Source: Phymatolithon calcareum (Eukaryota > Rhodophyta > Florideophyceae > Hapalidiales). From it: 64,000 bases of DNA. Shown here piece by piece: positions 54,741 to 64,000 of the stretch. The stretch covers positions 496,001 to 560,000 of the forward strand of contig OZ345373.1 of assembly GCA_977006965.1 (NCBI GenBank). Direction: 5' to 3'. The notes beneath the pieces were generated by a model that did no database searches, was not told where the DNA came from, and worked only from the letters and a program-made list of their open reading frames with translations. Made by a program: the position numbers and the translations under genes. The stretch's first letter is position 1. Each line of letters starts with the position of its first letter.

Positions 54741-55739
54741 ATGCCGCCAGAGGATCAAAGCACGGACGACACACCGCTCCCGATACCATTCGACGCGGCC
54801 ACAAAGGCCGCTTTATTACAGGTCGTTCAAGAAGCTCTAAGCGATCTGCGCATTCCCAGCGCTGGAAATGAGACCCCCGCCCCGAGATCGGAAGCTCCCG
54901 GCACGGCTGCGCTCTCCGGGCTCGCTACCGACACCCCATCCAGGCACCAAACCCCAGCCCCCCCAATCGGCAGTGGGCCGGCAGAACCGACTGAAGGCGC
55001 GCTCGTCGACCCCGGTGCTGACGACGAAGCCTTGGGAGACGAAGGCATCGCCGGTTTCGACTACGACGCGTCTGCCGGCGCCAACAGTGCACCGCCGTTT
55101 TCCACGGAGTGGTACGAGTCGTTTCGCGGCACAGGCATCCGTGAACGATTCTACGTCCCCGCCCAAATCGATCCGACCTACCCCGTGTCGTTCGAGCCCG
55201 AGGTTGTTTCTCACGCCCGAACATTCGCCAACAGCACAATCGGGCGAGCAACCGAAGCCGCTCACCTATACTCATCATCGGCCTACCTCACCTTCTTGGT
55301 CAACTCACTCCGTGACACCCACCGCCGTCTCACCGAGATCCAGTCTGGTTTATCCGACGCTTCGCAGCAGGAGGCCGTCGCAGACGTCACAGCCGAGCTC
55401 TCTGACGCCCACATTTCAGCTTTCGGCCTGTACGAGCTATCAGCGTCCCGATACGAGATCCTCTGCGGCTACGAGAACGCCCCAGGCGTCGCGGACCCTC
55501 ACTTTCTCGAGTCGTACATCGAGCCCCCTGCCGCCTACAGCGCAGCTGGTCGATACGCCTTCCGCCAGCAACAACGCCACGCCACGCGCTTCGCTGCCAG
55601 CCGCGCTGGGCAGCGCGGACGCACTGGAACCAATTTTCGCTCCACCGACAGCACGGGATTTGAGACAGGTCTTCGCCGTCGAGACTCTCGCCGTCGAGAC
55701 GCTCGCCGCACCCGCGGCGGAGTTAAAGACCGCAAGTGA
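54741..55739 (+). CDS. Gag-like ORF1 of the Ngaro-type element
   Basis: The first ATG at 54741 gives 332 residues (the frame is open from 54684 through a GTG). The N-terminal third is Pro/Ala/Thr-rich and acidic. The middle (ERFYVPAQIDPTYPV to FGLYELSASRYEILCGY) looks like a helical capsid-type domain. The C-terminus is Arg-rich (GLRRRDSRRRDARR), suited to nucleic-acid binding, with no CCHC knuckle. The stop overlaps the beginning of the RT frame (AAGTGATC). Confidence 0.75.
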   Translation: MPPEDQSTDDTPLPIPFDAATKAALLQVVQEALSDLRIPSAGNETPAPRSEAPGTAALSGLATDTPSRHQTPAPPIGSGPAEPTEGALVDPGADDEALGDEGIAGFDYDASAGANSAPPFSTEWYESFRGTGIRERFYVPAQIDPTYPVSFEPEVVSHARTFANSTIGRATEAAHLYSSSAYLTFLVNSLRDTHRRLTEIQSGLSDASQQEAVADVTAELSDAHISAFGLYELSASRYEILCGYENAPGVADPHFLESYIEPPAAYSAAGRYAFRQQQRHATRFAASRAGQRGRTGTNFRSTDSTGFETGLRRRDSRRRDARRTRGGVKDRK

Positions 55740-55753
55740 TCCTCTCCATCCCA

Positions 55754-57646
55754 ATGGTGCCCCCGTTTGTGGAAGTCGGACGCGCCTTTCGCGCATGGGA
55801 GGACATCGGAGCAAGTCCCTGGTTGGTGCGCCAGCTCCGTTTCGGGCTCCAGCTTCCCTGGGTCCGGCCTCCTCCAAAGAGCCGACCCCGGGAATATCCT
55901 CTAACGGAGGCTCACGGAAGCTTCGCCAAGGCAGAAACTTCTCGCTGGGTTGCACGCGGGTATGCGCGCACAGCAAGCCCCCTCGAGCGCAAACAGGTCC
56001 TGGCGGGCGGGTGTGTTTCGTCAGCGTTTGTCATCAGTGGCGGCCGCAAGTTGCGGTTGGTGATCGACTACAAGCGAATAAACGACTGTCTCGCCACGCG
56101 TTCGTTCCGCATGGACCAGATCTCCGATTTGGCAGCAGTCACCCGCAGGAACGACTGCCTCTTCAAGGCGGACATTTCCGACGCGTACTACCACCTGCGC
56201 CTTCGGCGGACAGACCAGCTCCGCCTGGCCTTCTGTATGGGCGACGGCGAGATATACATTCCATTGTGCCTCAATTGTGGTCTCGCCGTCGCCCCTTGGT
56301 TCTTTACGAAAGCCATGAAGCCTGTCGTCGAGCACCTTCGCGCACGCGGCCATCGTGTATTCAGCTACCTCGACGATTTTTTCGGTGCGGCCTGTCCCTC
56401 TGCCCCCACTCGTATTGCCAGTCGCAGCGACACCGCCGGCTTGGGCCGCGAGTTTCGCGCCCTCTTATCACGACTGGGAATTTCCCTCCACCCTCAGAAG
56501 TGCAATTTCTCCGGCCTGCAACGGCTGGAGATCTTAGGCATTATAGTGGACACCAAGTACGAGCTATTTCTTCTACCTCCCCAGAAAGTGGCCAAGATAG
56601 AGACCGCGGCGCAGCAGCTACTCTCCTACGCCGGCGGCCACCGTCGCCACGTTCGCACATCCGCCATTCGGCATTTCACAGGTTTGGCAAACGCCGCCTC
56701 TCCGGCTCTAATCGACGGGCGTCTTCGCCTTCGCGAACTATTCAACGCCCTACGACCCACTCAGTCCTGCCCTGCCACCCCCCAAATGCCCCTCTCACAT
56801 CGCTCGGGGCGGGATCCTCGTCTTTCTCACGCTGCTCTGCGCGACCTACAATGGTGATCCCGCCTGTCCAAAAACCCCCATGTTGGTCGCGTTATCTGGC
56901 CCGCCCCGGACGCCGTCCTATTCACAGACGCAAGCATGGGGGGATGGGGGGCGGCTTGGAATGGCACAGTACCAGCCTCCGGGTTTTTCTCAGAAGAAGA
57001 AGAGGGTGCCCATATCAACGAGCTCGAGCTAACTGCCGCCATCTTTGCAGTGCAAAACTTCGCGCGCTTCGCGCGCGGACTGCACGTTCAGCTCGTCACA
57101 GACTCGATGGTCACGTACTACATGGTGCGGAACTACACCAGTCGAGCACCCCGGCTCCTCACGAAGCTCCGGGAATTGCGTGCCCTCTGCGAGGCACACG
57201 GCGTCACAATTTCGACGCGCCATATTCCTTCGGTCTTAAATTGTTGGGCAGATCGCCTGTCTCGCAGACGCGACAGCGCAAGCTGGTCGCTTCCACCTAC
57301 GGCGCAGGCGCTGCTCCAGCGTCGCCTCCGCAAGTCCCTCTTTCCCGTCGACGGGCACGACCTCCCCTCCCCGCGGCCCACCCCAAGACCCATCCTCGTG
57401 CTTCCTCGTCCCGCCCTCGCCGGCGTGTGGTGCCGTCATCTCGCCGCATTGCGCTCGGGCGTCATGGTTTGCCCCAGCTGGACAGGACAGGCCTGGTACC
57501 ACACCGCCTCGGCCGTAGCTCGCCGGTGCACTTTAGCCGAATCCTACACTCCCCCTTGGCGCAGCGTGGCGTTCGACTTCGGCGCATTTCCCACCCCTCA
57601 CGCCCAGCAAGGGCAGCACAGCGCTGGCGCGAGGAGGGGCGATTAG
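55754..57646 (+). CDS. Reverse transcriptase-RNase H ORF, interrupted by one UGA
   Basis: The frame begins at about 55736 (first ATG 55754). RT landmarks are LRLVIDYKRIND, FKADISDAYYHL with the first Asp, CGLAVAPWFFTKAM, the catalytic FSYLDDFFG and LEILGIIVDT. A TGA at 56855-56857 follows LRDLQW, where relatives usually have a second Trp. The same frame then continues into RNase H: LFTDASMGGWGA, INELELTA, TDSMVTYY and WADRLSR supply the D-E-D-D residues. It ends at TAG 57646, where the recombinase frame has already begun. The UGA is either a recent nonsense change or a read-through site. Confidence 0.85.
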
Positions 57647-58680
57647 TTGCACTGAATCAACTGGGTCACTGTGCTGGTGCATCCACGGCCGCCACGCTTC
57701 TGGCAAATTCATACGCAGGCTCTACGCAGGCGAACTATCAACGCCTTTGGGATGCCTTTTCGGCGTTTTGCGCCCGTGCCTGCTTACGTCGTCTTCCCGC
57801 CACACCACACACTGTATGTTGCTATCTTGGCTTCGTTTATGATCGCGGAACCGTGCGAGGAACATCTCTTCGGCCCTACATAGCCGCCATCGCCGCGCAA
57901 CACAACCGATATGGCCTACCGGACCCCACTGATCACCCCACCGTAAAGGCGACTCGGTCAGGCTTCCGTGCCATGGACGCACGGCGACGCACCGGGGCCC
58001 CAGAGCGGTCTGCACCCCTCCCAGCTTCCGTCGCCTACTACGCCCTGCAGCTTGCTATCCAGACAAATCGTGTGGACCGACTTCGCAAATGGGGACTGCT
58101 CGCGATCTGTTTTCTCCTCTGTGCCCGCCCGGGGAGCGTTTACCCGCTCGCCGCCACGGATGTGGAGCTTTCTCCAACATTGTTAGCTATCCAGCTGCGG
58201 AAGTTTAAATACTCCGAGACCGGCGTCACGCCTCGCATCGCCCTTCGGATCCCTCTCCATGGATTACATGACCAACTGTTTCAATTATTTTCCCGTCTAT
58301 TAGCTGCGGCGCGAGAGCCGGCATGGTTGTTATTCCCGTCTACAGGACTTCCGACGCGCCCTGCCAGTGCCTCCTCTCTTTCACACAGCATGGGCTCTTT
58401 GGCCACGCATCTCGGTGTGAACCCGCCCATAGGAATGAAATTTACCCCGCGCTCCGTTCGTAGTGGTGGAATCTCTGCAGCGTACTCCGTCGGGCTTCGT
58501 TTGCCGCTGATAATGCGGCTTTCCAACCACACTTCCACGGATGTCGTGTTTCGCCATTATCTAGACCCGCTGACGCGAGTCAATGATGCAGCACGGCTCT
58601 TTTTCGGCCGCTTCCTCTCGCTCGGGGACCCGGCCGAGCTGGGTACACCGTCCCCAGTCGCGATTTCTGTGGCAAACTGA
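57600..58680 (+). CDS. Tyrosine recombinase of the Ngaro-type element
   Basis: Coherent protein begins around 57,600 (QRWREEGRLVALNQLG) in a different frame from RNase H and ends at TGA 58680. There is no early ATG, so it is probably made by frameshift from the RT ORF. The N-terminal core-binding region has SYAGSTQANYQRLWDAF. The catalytic part has the first Arg in CARPGSVYPL, then RSVRSGGISAAY, LSNHTSTDVVFRHYLDP with the second His and the nucleophile Tyr. In the usual HxxR box the His is replaced by Arg (RSVR). The same frame stays open back to 54,868, but that part is out-of-frame shadow of the other two ORFs. Confidence 0.85.
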
Positions 58681-59057
58681 GCAGCCTACGCCCGCGCACC
58701 CATTACGCCCTGTATTGTCAAATCACATTGTAATTACTTGACAGCGAATTATGCAATGTAATTGTACGTACAGCGCGGTACCGTCGCGCGAGAGTACAAG
58801 TACTTTGGATAGCGGACGGCGCGACCGGCCCGACTTGGGCAGTCACTTCTTTTCTCTATCCTACCATCCCTCCCTTCCCATCACTGGCTGCTCTTCGAGC
58901 CACCTCTCTCTCTGTTCGTAGTTCGTTCTTTATGGGCGCACGTCTGAGCCCCTTTAATTTCCTCTCTACTTCTACCAATTACCCAAAATTTCCTCTGGCA
59001 AAGTAAATTATGTGTCTTTGGCAAACTGAGCAGCCTACGCCCGCGCACCCATTACGC
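58670..59057 (+). repeat. Split direct repeats B1-A2-B2
   Basis: B1 (58670-58708) and B2 (59019-59057) are the same 39 bases beginning TGGCAAACTGAGCAGCC and bracket A2 (58706-58863). The recombinase stop codon lies inside B1. B1/A2 joined in this order would template a circular intermediate. Confidence 0.9.
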
Positions 59058-59315
59058 TTAAATTCGCAAGATTTCTTCGAAATCCGACGACGGCGGGGTT
59101 GAGTCTGGCATTTCGAGCGTGGCAAGTTCTAGATTCGCCCAGTCCCAGGCGAGCGCGTTCGCGATAACGCCAACCATTTCCGGCGGGATTACTGCCAAAA
59201 AAGCGCTTTCTGCAGATCGATTGCTGCGGCCACTTGCGCCGGTGCGGGAACGGGTGCCCTCGCCGGAAGCTTTTCTTGTGCCTTTTGTGGTTCGTTCGGT
59301 CCGGTCAGTCTCTCC

Positions 59316-60295
59316 TCGTGATGTTCTTGCTTTATGAACGCTTTTTGCTTATTCTTTGAGCATTCTTTGTTCACCGTTTGATCATAACGTGAACGTTATC
59401 TGTACCCAGTTCTTAGGCCTTCTGTACGCTTAATTAATAGAGCTTGTAGCCCAGTGCTGCGCAACAGATTGTCGTCCTTCATCAGAAGGCATGGAAGTTT
59501 CCAGCGAAAATGCAGCAATTTGTGAGCCGCGCAATCCAGACTTATGTCATACACACTACCTTGTTTTGGCTAGCAATATATTCACATCTTTCATAAAGTG
59601 AGCTATTAACCACAACGTTCAACTAATTTGTAAGCCATTTGCCGAATTCAATTCCAATAGCGTACAGGTGGCTCTCCTGTTTTGAATGCCAACTGAATGT
59701 CTTTAGAAGGCACAAATTGTAAGCCATTAAATGGTACTTTGCATATGATGAGTTCTTCTAGAGGCATGGTGAAGTCCATTGTATTCGAAGACAAGCTCAA
59801 AAATCACAGGGAGAGCGACAACGTCATGGATATTAGAAAGATCTTCTAAAATTTCTCCTTCGAGATACTCGCGCTTCGGGGATTTGGAGCCTGGTTATTA
59901 TTACGGTTTAGCCAACACGTCATCCAGCTGGAACCTCATCATGTAGAACACGTCTATGATTCAAGTGGTAAAGGACGGTGATGAGTCGGCTGGCGCTTTC
60001 TAGGAAAGCACCGTTTCAAAAGCGTCTGAATGTGCTCAATACCTTCCGAATGGAAAATAGGGGGAAGATATTTGTCGTGGAGTTTGCGGGATGGAGGCCG
60101 ATGTCGAAGTCAACAAGCAGATAGTACCACTTGAACGAGCGCATTTGGCTAAGAACAAGTGCTTTCAATGCATGTAGAATGCCATGGTGAACTCCATATT
60201 TAGGCTCGTAAATGAGAAAGAGGCGCAGGATTTGGGGCCTCTGGCTGAAATACGAACCGTGCGTTGTTTCCAGGATTTGGCGAAATGGGTCTATG
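59316..60295. other. Intergenic with a possible MULE remnant
   Basis: On the minus strand near 60,060-60,240 a trace reads FLIYEPKYGVHHGILHALKAL...WYYLLVDFDIGLHPAN. This resembles the second catalytic Asp region of Mutator-like transposases (DFE.al..A). It is too short to be sure. Otherwise no gene. Confidence 0.3.
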
Positions 60296-60706
60296 TGTCG
60301 TCCAACGCCACTATCTTACTCTCCATTTCCTATAAAAACTAGCTCCCTTCAAATTGTCATTACAGCTTGCATTTACAGCAAGCCCTTACCGATAGCATTA
60401 CAGTTATTACAGTACCGTAGGTTTCCATGCGTACTTACACCATGAAGAATCACCAAGGGTAATCTTTAGAACCGCTGCTTACGGCTTACAGCTGCTTACA
60501 ATGTAAGCATTACAGTGGCGGCAGGCTAGAGAAGCCGCGAAGCGGCTTCCAAATTCTTCCATTTATCCATTTCTCATATTTCCAAGTTATTTGTTGATCC
60601 AATTCTTTTTCTATAAAGGACCCCGCGAACCGGCGCCCTCGGCTTTTTGCCAAGGAACAACCCGACAACAGCCAGTGTGCCAACTTGTGCATTTCAAACC
60701 CCACAT
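60296..60706. repeat. Second copy of the Harbinger 5' block, inverted relative to 36.6 kb
   Basis: Shares GCCAACGCCACTATCTTACT-type sequence, the CAAATTGTCATTACA stretch, and the coding start CQLVHFKP with 36,607-36,908 on the other strand. After that, the transposase is not recognisable, so the rest of the element is gone or diverged. Confidence 0.7.
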
Positions 60707-63594
60707 AAATGCTCGATCAAATCCGGCTTTGATGGACGAAAGAAGTCGAGAAGACGAGCAAAGATGGCGTCTTTGACAGCACCAGAAATTATTTCTTCCA
60801 TTCGGACTGGGATCTCCTCGTGAAGAGGGGCAGATTAAATTCAAGCGTCTCAGCGGCGAAGTAAGTCTTCCTCCTTGGCCAAATGGACAGTCAAATGCTC
60901 ATTGACGTCCATAGTCGGAGGTTGAACATAGCGAGAAAGAGCCCTGGTGAGGTCAGCTGTTGGTTTCATGTACACGCTATCGATTGAAAGAGCAACGTCA
61001 AAAAGTCAGACAGGTGAACAAGGCGCTTGGGGAACTTCGCCGGGTTCGTGTGACGCGATATGCTCCCCCGCGACATCCTGACTGGGACGGCAGTTCCGAA
61101 GGACGGCGGCGAGGATACGAGCGATATCCACCTCGTTGCGACCATTGAGGTCATGAACGAGGTCTGCAGCACCCGAGATCAAGAACGAAGAGTCCATATC
61201 GGGCCGATAGACGACGATATCGTGGAGTTTTTTGGCGATAATAATTTTTCGTGCCATGTGGTTCTGATCCACCGCGTTTTTCGTCGCCATGGTTGGAAAC
61301 AGGATGATTATAAAGGGCTAGAATACGGCCAAGAGAGTACCAAGACAGCGAAACTGCGTTTCAGTTGGTTACGACGCAGGAAGGAGGAAAACTTGGAACG
61401 AGGTAAGTGCAAAGCAAGGGCTATGATCGCGACTAGAAATCGGTTGGCTGATCCACCATGGAACAAAAGCGTTGGTATTGTATTTTTAGTTAGTGTCCAA
61501 AAAGCACTCTGGAGGGCACCATGCACAGTACAGCTGTCTCTGCAGGTGCGCTTATTCGAAAACGTGTGCCCGTGGAGAACGTGACACGCTCCGCTATTGC
61601 TTTACGCTGGGTTGTTGTGTGTAGGTTTCTTTTCGCTCTCGCTATGCGACATCAACTAGGCGAACTTCTTGTACTAAAATCTCCCTAAGGCTCAGACCAA
61701 TGCTTGGGTAAAGTGCAGCGAAAGATATCGCTAAGGGCGTACCATACTGCCCACTCAAAAGCATTAAATATGTTCTTTTTACTTCGATACGATATTACGG
61801 ACTTGTCTCTTACTAAAATGCATTAAGGCATCACGACAAGAACCTATTCTGGCCAAGAGGGTCTTGTTATTTCTAAATATAAAGACCTTCTTGACCAGTG
61901 CGTTATTATTGGTAGTAATTTCACGCGCTTTCTAAAACTCCCCGGATTATGCGGTTTCCAAAAATCCTTTTCTCCAAAGAATACCAAGTCCAAGCTAGAT
62001 AAGGTTTCTTGAAAACTCAAGCTTCTAGTGAGCTTTTTTCCGTGCCGTAGTAATTTTGTTTCAAACAGTATCACTTCTGTGTCCTTCACGCTCGTGCTTG
62101 TGATTACTCGACATGTAGACCATTGATACATTGAGGCGAACGATAATATCAGCATAGTATCATGAACGATGGAACTAAGGACACTCAAGAGTTTTATCTC
62201 CGACAAAGACTAACACTCAACGTGCCGAGTTGTAATTGTCAGTCGGCACCCCCTTGAAACGTGTACACATAATGGAAGACCTAATTTGTAAATTCAATGC
62301 CGATACTTTTGGTCACGCACTGACATTGTTCATTCATTCTTGTCGACAGCAGACACAACCAATAGTGTCATTCATAACAGACACGAGGAATCTGGATGCA
62401 TTCGTCAGCTCCGAAGGCGCTCAGTCATATTTACCATATTTAACGATCCACATCGAGGCATCTTTAAGAAATAGTAGATGCATCTAAATCTCTCCCGAAC
62501 TCAACCCATATTCGAGGTATCACATCCCTTCACAGACCTCCTTAGGCCGCGACCTTGCTCGAATCCGGAAGGAGATTAAAAACCAGTCTTCGACAACAAG
62601 CACTTTCCGTTAATCCATTGCCTCTAACGAACAGTATATGGTCTTGAGCGTTCGTTTCAGGCGCCGACCTTGAACTCTTGCGGAAATCTGACTTATTAGA
62701 AGGTTGGCGAACACTTTCTGCTTAAGTAGGGTGTCACCTGTGCAAGGTGGATTCTTTCCAACCGCCGCAAGAACAAAGTTCTGGGACAAGAAAGAATAAA
62801 TGTGACTTCAAGAACAAATGTAGCCCGAATACTTGTGAGCCTTTGAAATGCAAAGGTAACAGCTAGATTCGAAGAAAACGTATTTCGTGGGTGCCTCAAG
62901 GGTACTAGAAATGATTCAAAGAGAGCCCATAATTGTACTCCTGGCGTAACATTTCGGACATCCCATGATTGGATTGGATACCTGTTGCCCTGCATCGTTA
63001 TCTTTGTCCCCTGCAAAGCGATAATGCAGTGTGAGTTTACAAACATTCTCGTCCCTATTAGTACACTCGCTCCGCATCTTGTCAGTACCCGACATCCCAG
63101 CTCCTACATCTACCAGCCCGAAAATGAGCTTGCATGGTGATACTTGTACGCTTCTGTTTTTTAAGCCTTGTAGCTCTCGGCTGCAAATCCGACTGTCCAA
63201 TTCCCCTTTCAGCAGCCTAGACAGAGCCCTGCGGTCAGTATTTACCTTCGCCATAACCGCTGTGTCAAGGACTTCATTATCTGGGCGCCGTTATATCTTG
63301 CAACTACAAGTACCTTAATAAATTGCTTTAGTTCAGACCGAACTTGCGTGATGTAAGCCATGGGTCGTTGAACCCGTACGAGGTATTGTGGAAACTTGAA
63401 CGGATCAACCAGCGTCTTGAGCGATGAGCCCGTGCGAGACGTTACTGACTATCAACCACAGCCTTGGACGAACAGCCCTTTCGAGGATGTGTTGACAACG
63501 GAAGTTGCGATGAACGCGGGAAAAAGAATTCTTGATACCAACTTGCTGTTTATTCCCGCTCTTGTCGGGAACAAGGCGTTATATACTTTTTTTA
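60707..63594. other. Unassigned, probably transposon-derived
   Basis: Several frames look protein-like without a known domain, for example minus 61006-61290 (IIIAKKLHDIVVYRPDMDSS...IARILAAVLRNC) and minus 62916-63254. None is long or intact enough to call a gene. Confidence 0.35.
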
Positions 63595-64000
63595 TTATTC
63601 ACGTTTATTTAAACGCCCCACAGACTACCGAAGATATGGACAAGGCTTCCTCTGATGCTACCTACCTGTGTGCAGGTCACGAAACGCCGACCAGAATGGC
63701 GGAAGGGAAAGCTCAAGATTCAAGGTAATCCTATCTCAGTCCTCTATGAGGTTGTCGGTGCTTGGACTCTACCTCTATTTTCCATGCCTTCTGCGAGACA
63801 ATACAGGCCTTCATCGTTCTCCATGCGTTTTGTGAGTGTCCTGCTAAATAGTAAGAGCTCTTCTAGCGCCTTTTCTGCTTCCAGTCTTATTTCTCCGTCG
63901 AGGACGTTCCCTGCTAGCGTGAGTTCAAGAGTCTTCATATGAACTCTGGCACTGGTGCCGAATTCTTCGGGCATACCTGTTGTTGACAGCTGAGTGAATC
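63595..64000 (-). mobile_element. LINE 3' end running off the window
   Basis: The 3' signature on the plus strand (CGTTTATTTAAACGCCCCAC then GAAGATATGGACAAGGCTTC) is followed by a minus-strand coding trace (63744-63974, EEFGTSARVHMKTLELTLAGN...EKALEELL), like the C-terminal region of the RT element at 14,753. It continues beyond the right edge. Confidence 0.6.

Larger units (their letters stand above)
54509..59057 (+). mobile_element. Ngaro/DIRS-order tyrosine-recombinase retrotransposon
   Basis: A 4,549-bp element with split direct repeats: A1 54509-54666, B1 58670-58708, A2 58706-58863 and B2 59019-59057, in the order A1-ORFs-B1-A2-B2. There are no LTRs and no target duplication, as expected for insertion by a tyrosine recombinase. 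It encodes a gag-like ORF, RT plus RNase H, and the recombinase. I find no methyltransferase domain between RNase H and recombinase, which favours Ngaro over DIRS1/PAT. A1 and A2 differ by about one base, so the insertion looks recent compared with its neighbours. Confidence 0.9.
54008..59315 (-). repeat. Unclassified repeat split by the Ngaro-like element
   Basis: The left part (54,008-54,508) and right part (59,058-59,315), read on the minus strand, are collinear with the uninterrupted copy at 41,812-42,560. In that copy the corresponding junction reads, in complement, TATCAAATC-TGG-TTAAATTCG. Confidence 0.8.

Noticed and set aside
54868-57600. First 900 codons of the long frame across the Ngaro-type element as a giant protein
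   Set aside because: Pro/Arg/Ser-rich out-of-phase reading of gag and RT/RNase H; only the end is the real recombinase.
1-64000. CRISPR array or prokaryotic operon
   Set aside because: No regularly spaced identical repeats; introns, organelle targeting and transposon types are eukaryotic.

Overview
This is a eukaryotic nuclear window. Its few protein genes have no introns or one very short intron (84-97 nt, GTAAGT...AG), and they sit in islands separated by many kilobases of decayed transposons. There are no bacterial-style operons, and both organelle-targeting proteins have extended N-termini. Compact intron-poor genes, a very mixed repeat load and an organelle RbgA-type GTPase fit a multicellular red alga (a Chondrus-like florideophyte). 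That assignment is an inference, not something the sequence proves.

Host genes. A 678-residue orphan lies at 0.8-2.8 kb (minus). A family of secreted, cysteine-rich proteins occupies 5.1-18.4 kb (plus): one intact gene, a tandem pseudogene copy, and a third intact copy displaced about 6 kb by transposon insertions. Next come an Mpv17/PMP22-type membrane protein (20.2-21.1 kb, minus), a membrane protein with the layout of the KAR5/GEX1 nuclear-fusion family (22-23.3 kb, plus), a circularly permuted RbgA/YlqF GTPase (26.2-27.3 kb, minus) and two paralogous F-box/LRR proteins sharing a C-terminal block I do not recognise (27.7-29.4 and 32.3-33.5 kb, minus). A small orphan gene at 50.3 kb has a frameshifted relative at 48.8 kb.

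Mobile DNA fills most of the rest, and several elements can be bounded to the base. These are a hAT MITE with 8-bp target-site duplication (TSD; 47.68-48.22 kb); an internally deleted Mutator-like element with 55-bp terminal inverted repeats (TIRs) and a 10-bp TSD (44.2-45.4 kb), plus a complementary deletion derivative (23.7-24.7 kb); a deleted PIF/Harbinger carrying convergent MYB-like and transposase pieces (35.4-37.3 kb); a solo LTR with 5-bp TSD (51.88-52.72 kb) and an inverted relative at 18.8 kb; and a Tc1/mariner gene broken by a SINE-like insertion with 13-bp TSD and by a LINE fragment (10.7-12.3 kb). There is also a piggyBac-like N-terminal fragment (40.1-41.1 kb) and many LINE 3' ends.

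The most complete element is a tyrosine-recombinase retrotransposon (Ngaro/DIRS order, 54,509-59,057). It carries a gag-like ORF, RT-RNase H and a tyrosine recombinase, framed by split direct repeats A1...B1-A2-B2. It is inserted in an older repeat whose uninterrupted copy lies at 41.8-42.6 kb, so the window contains both filled and empty sites.
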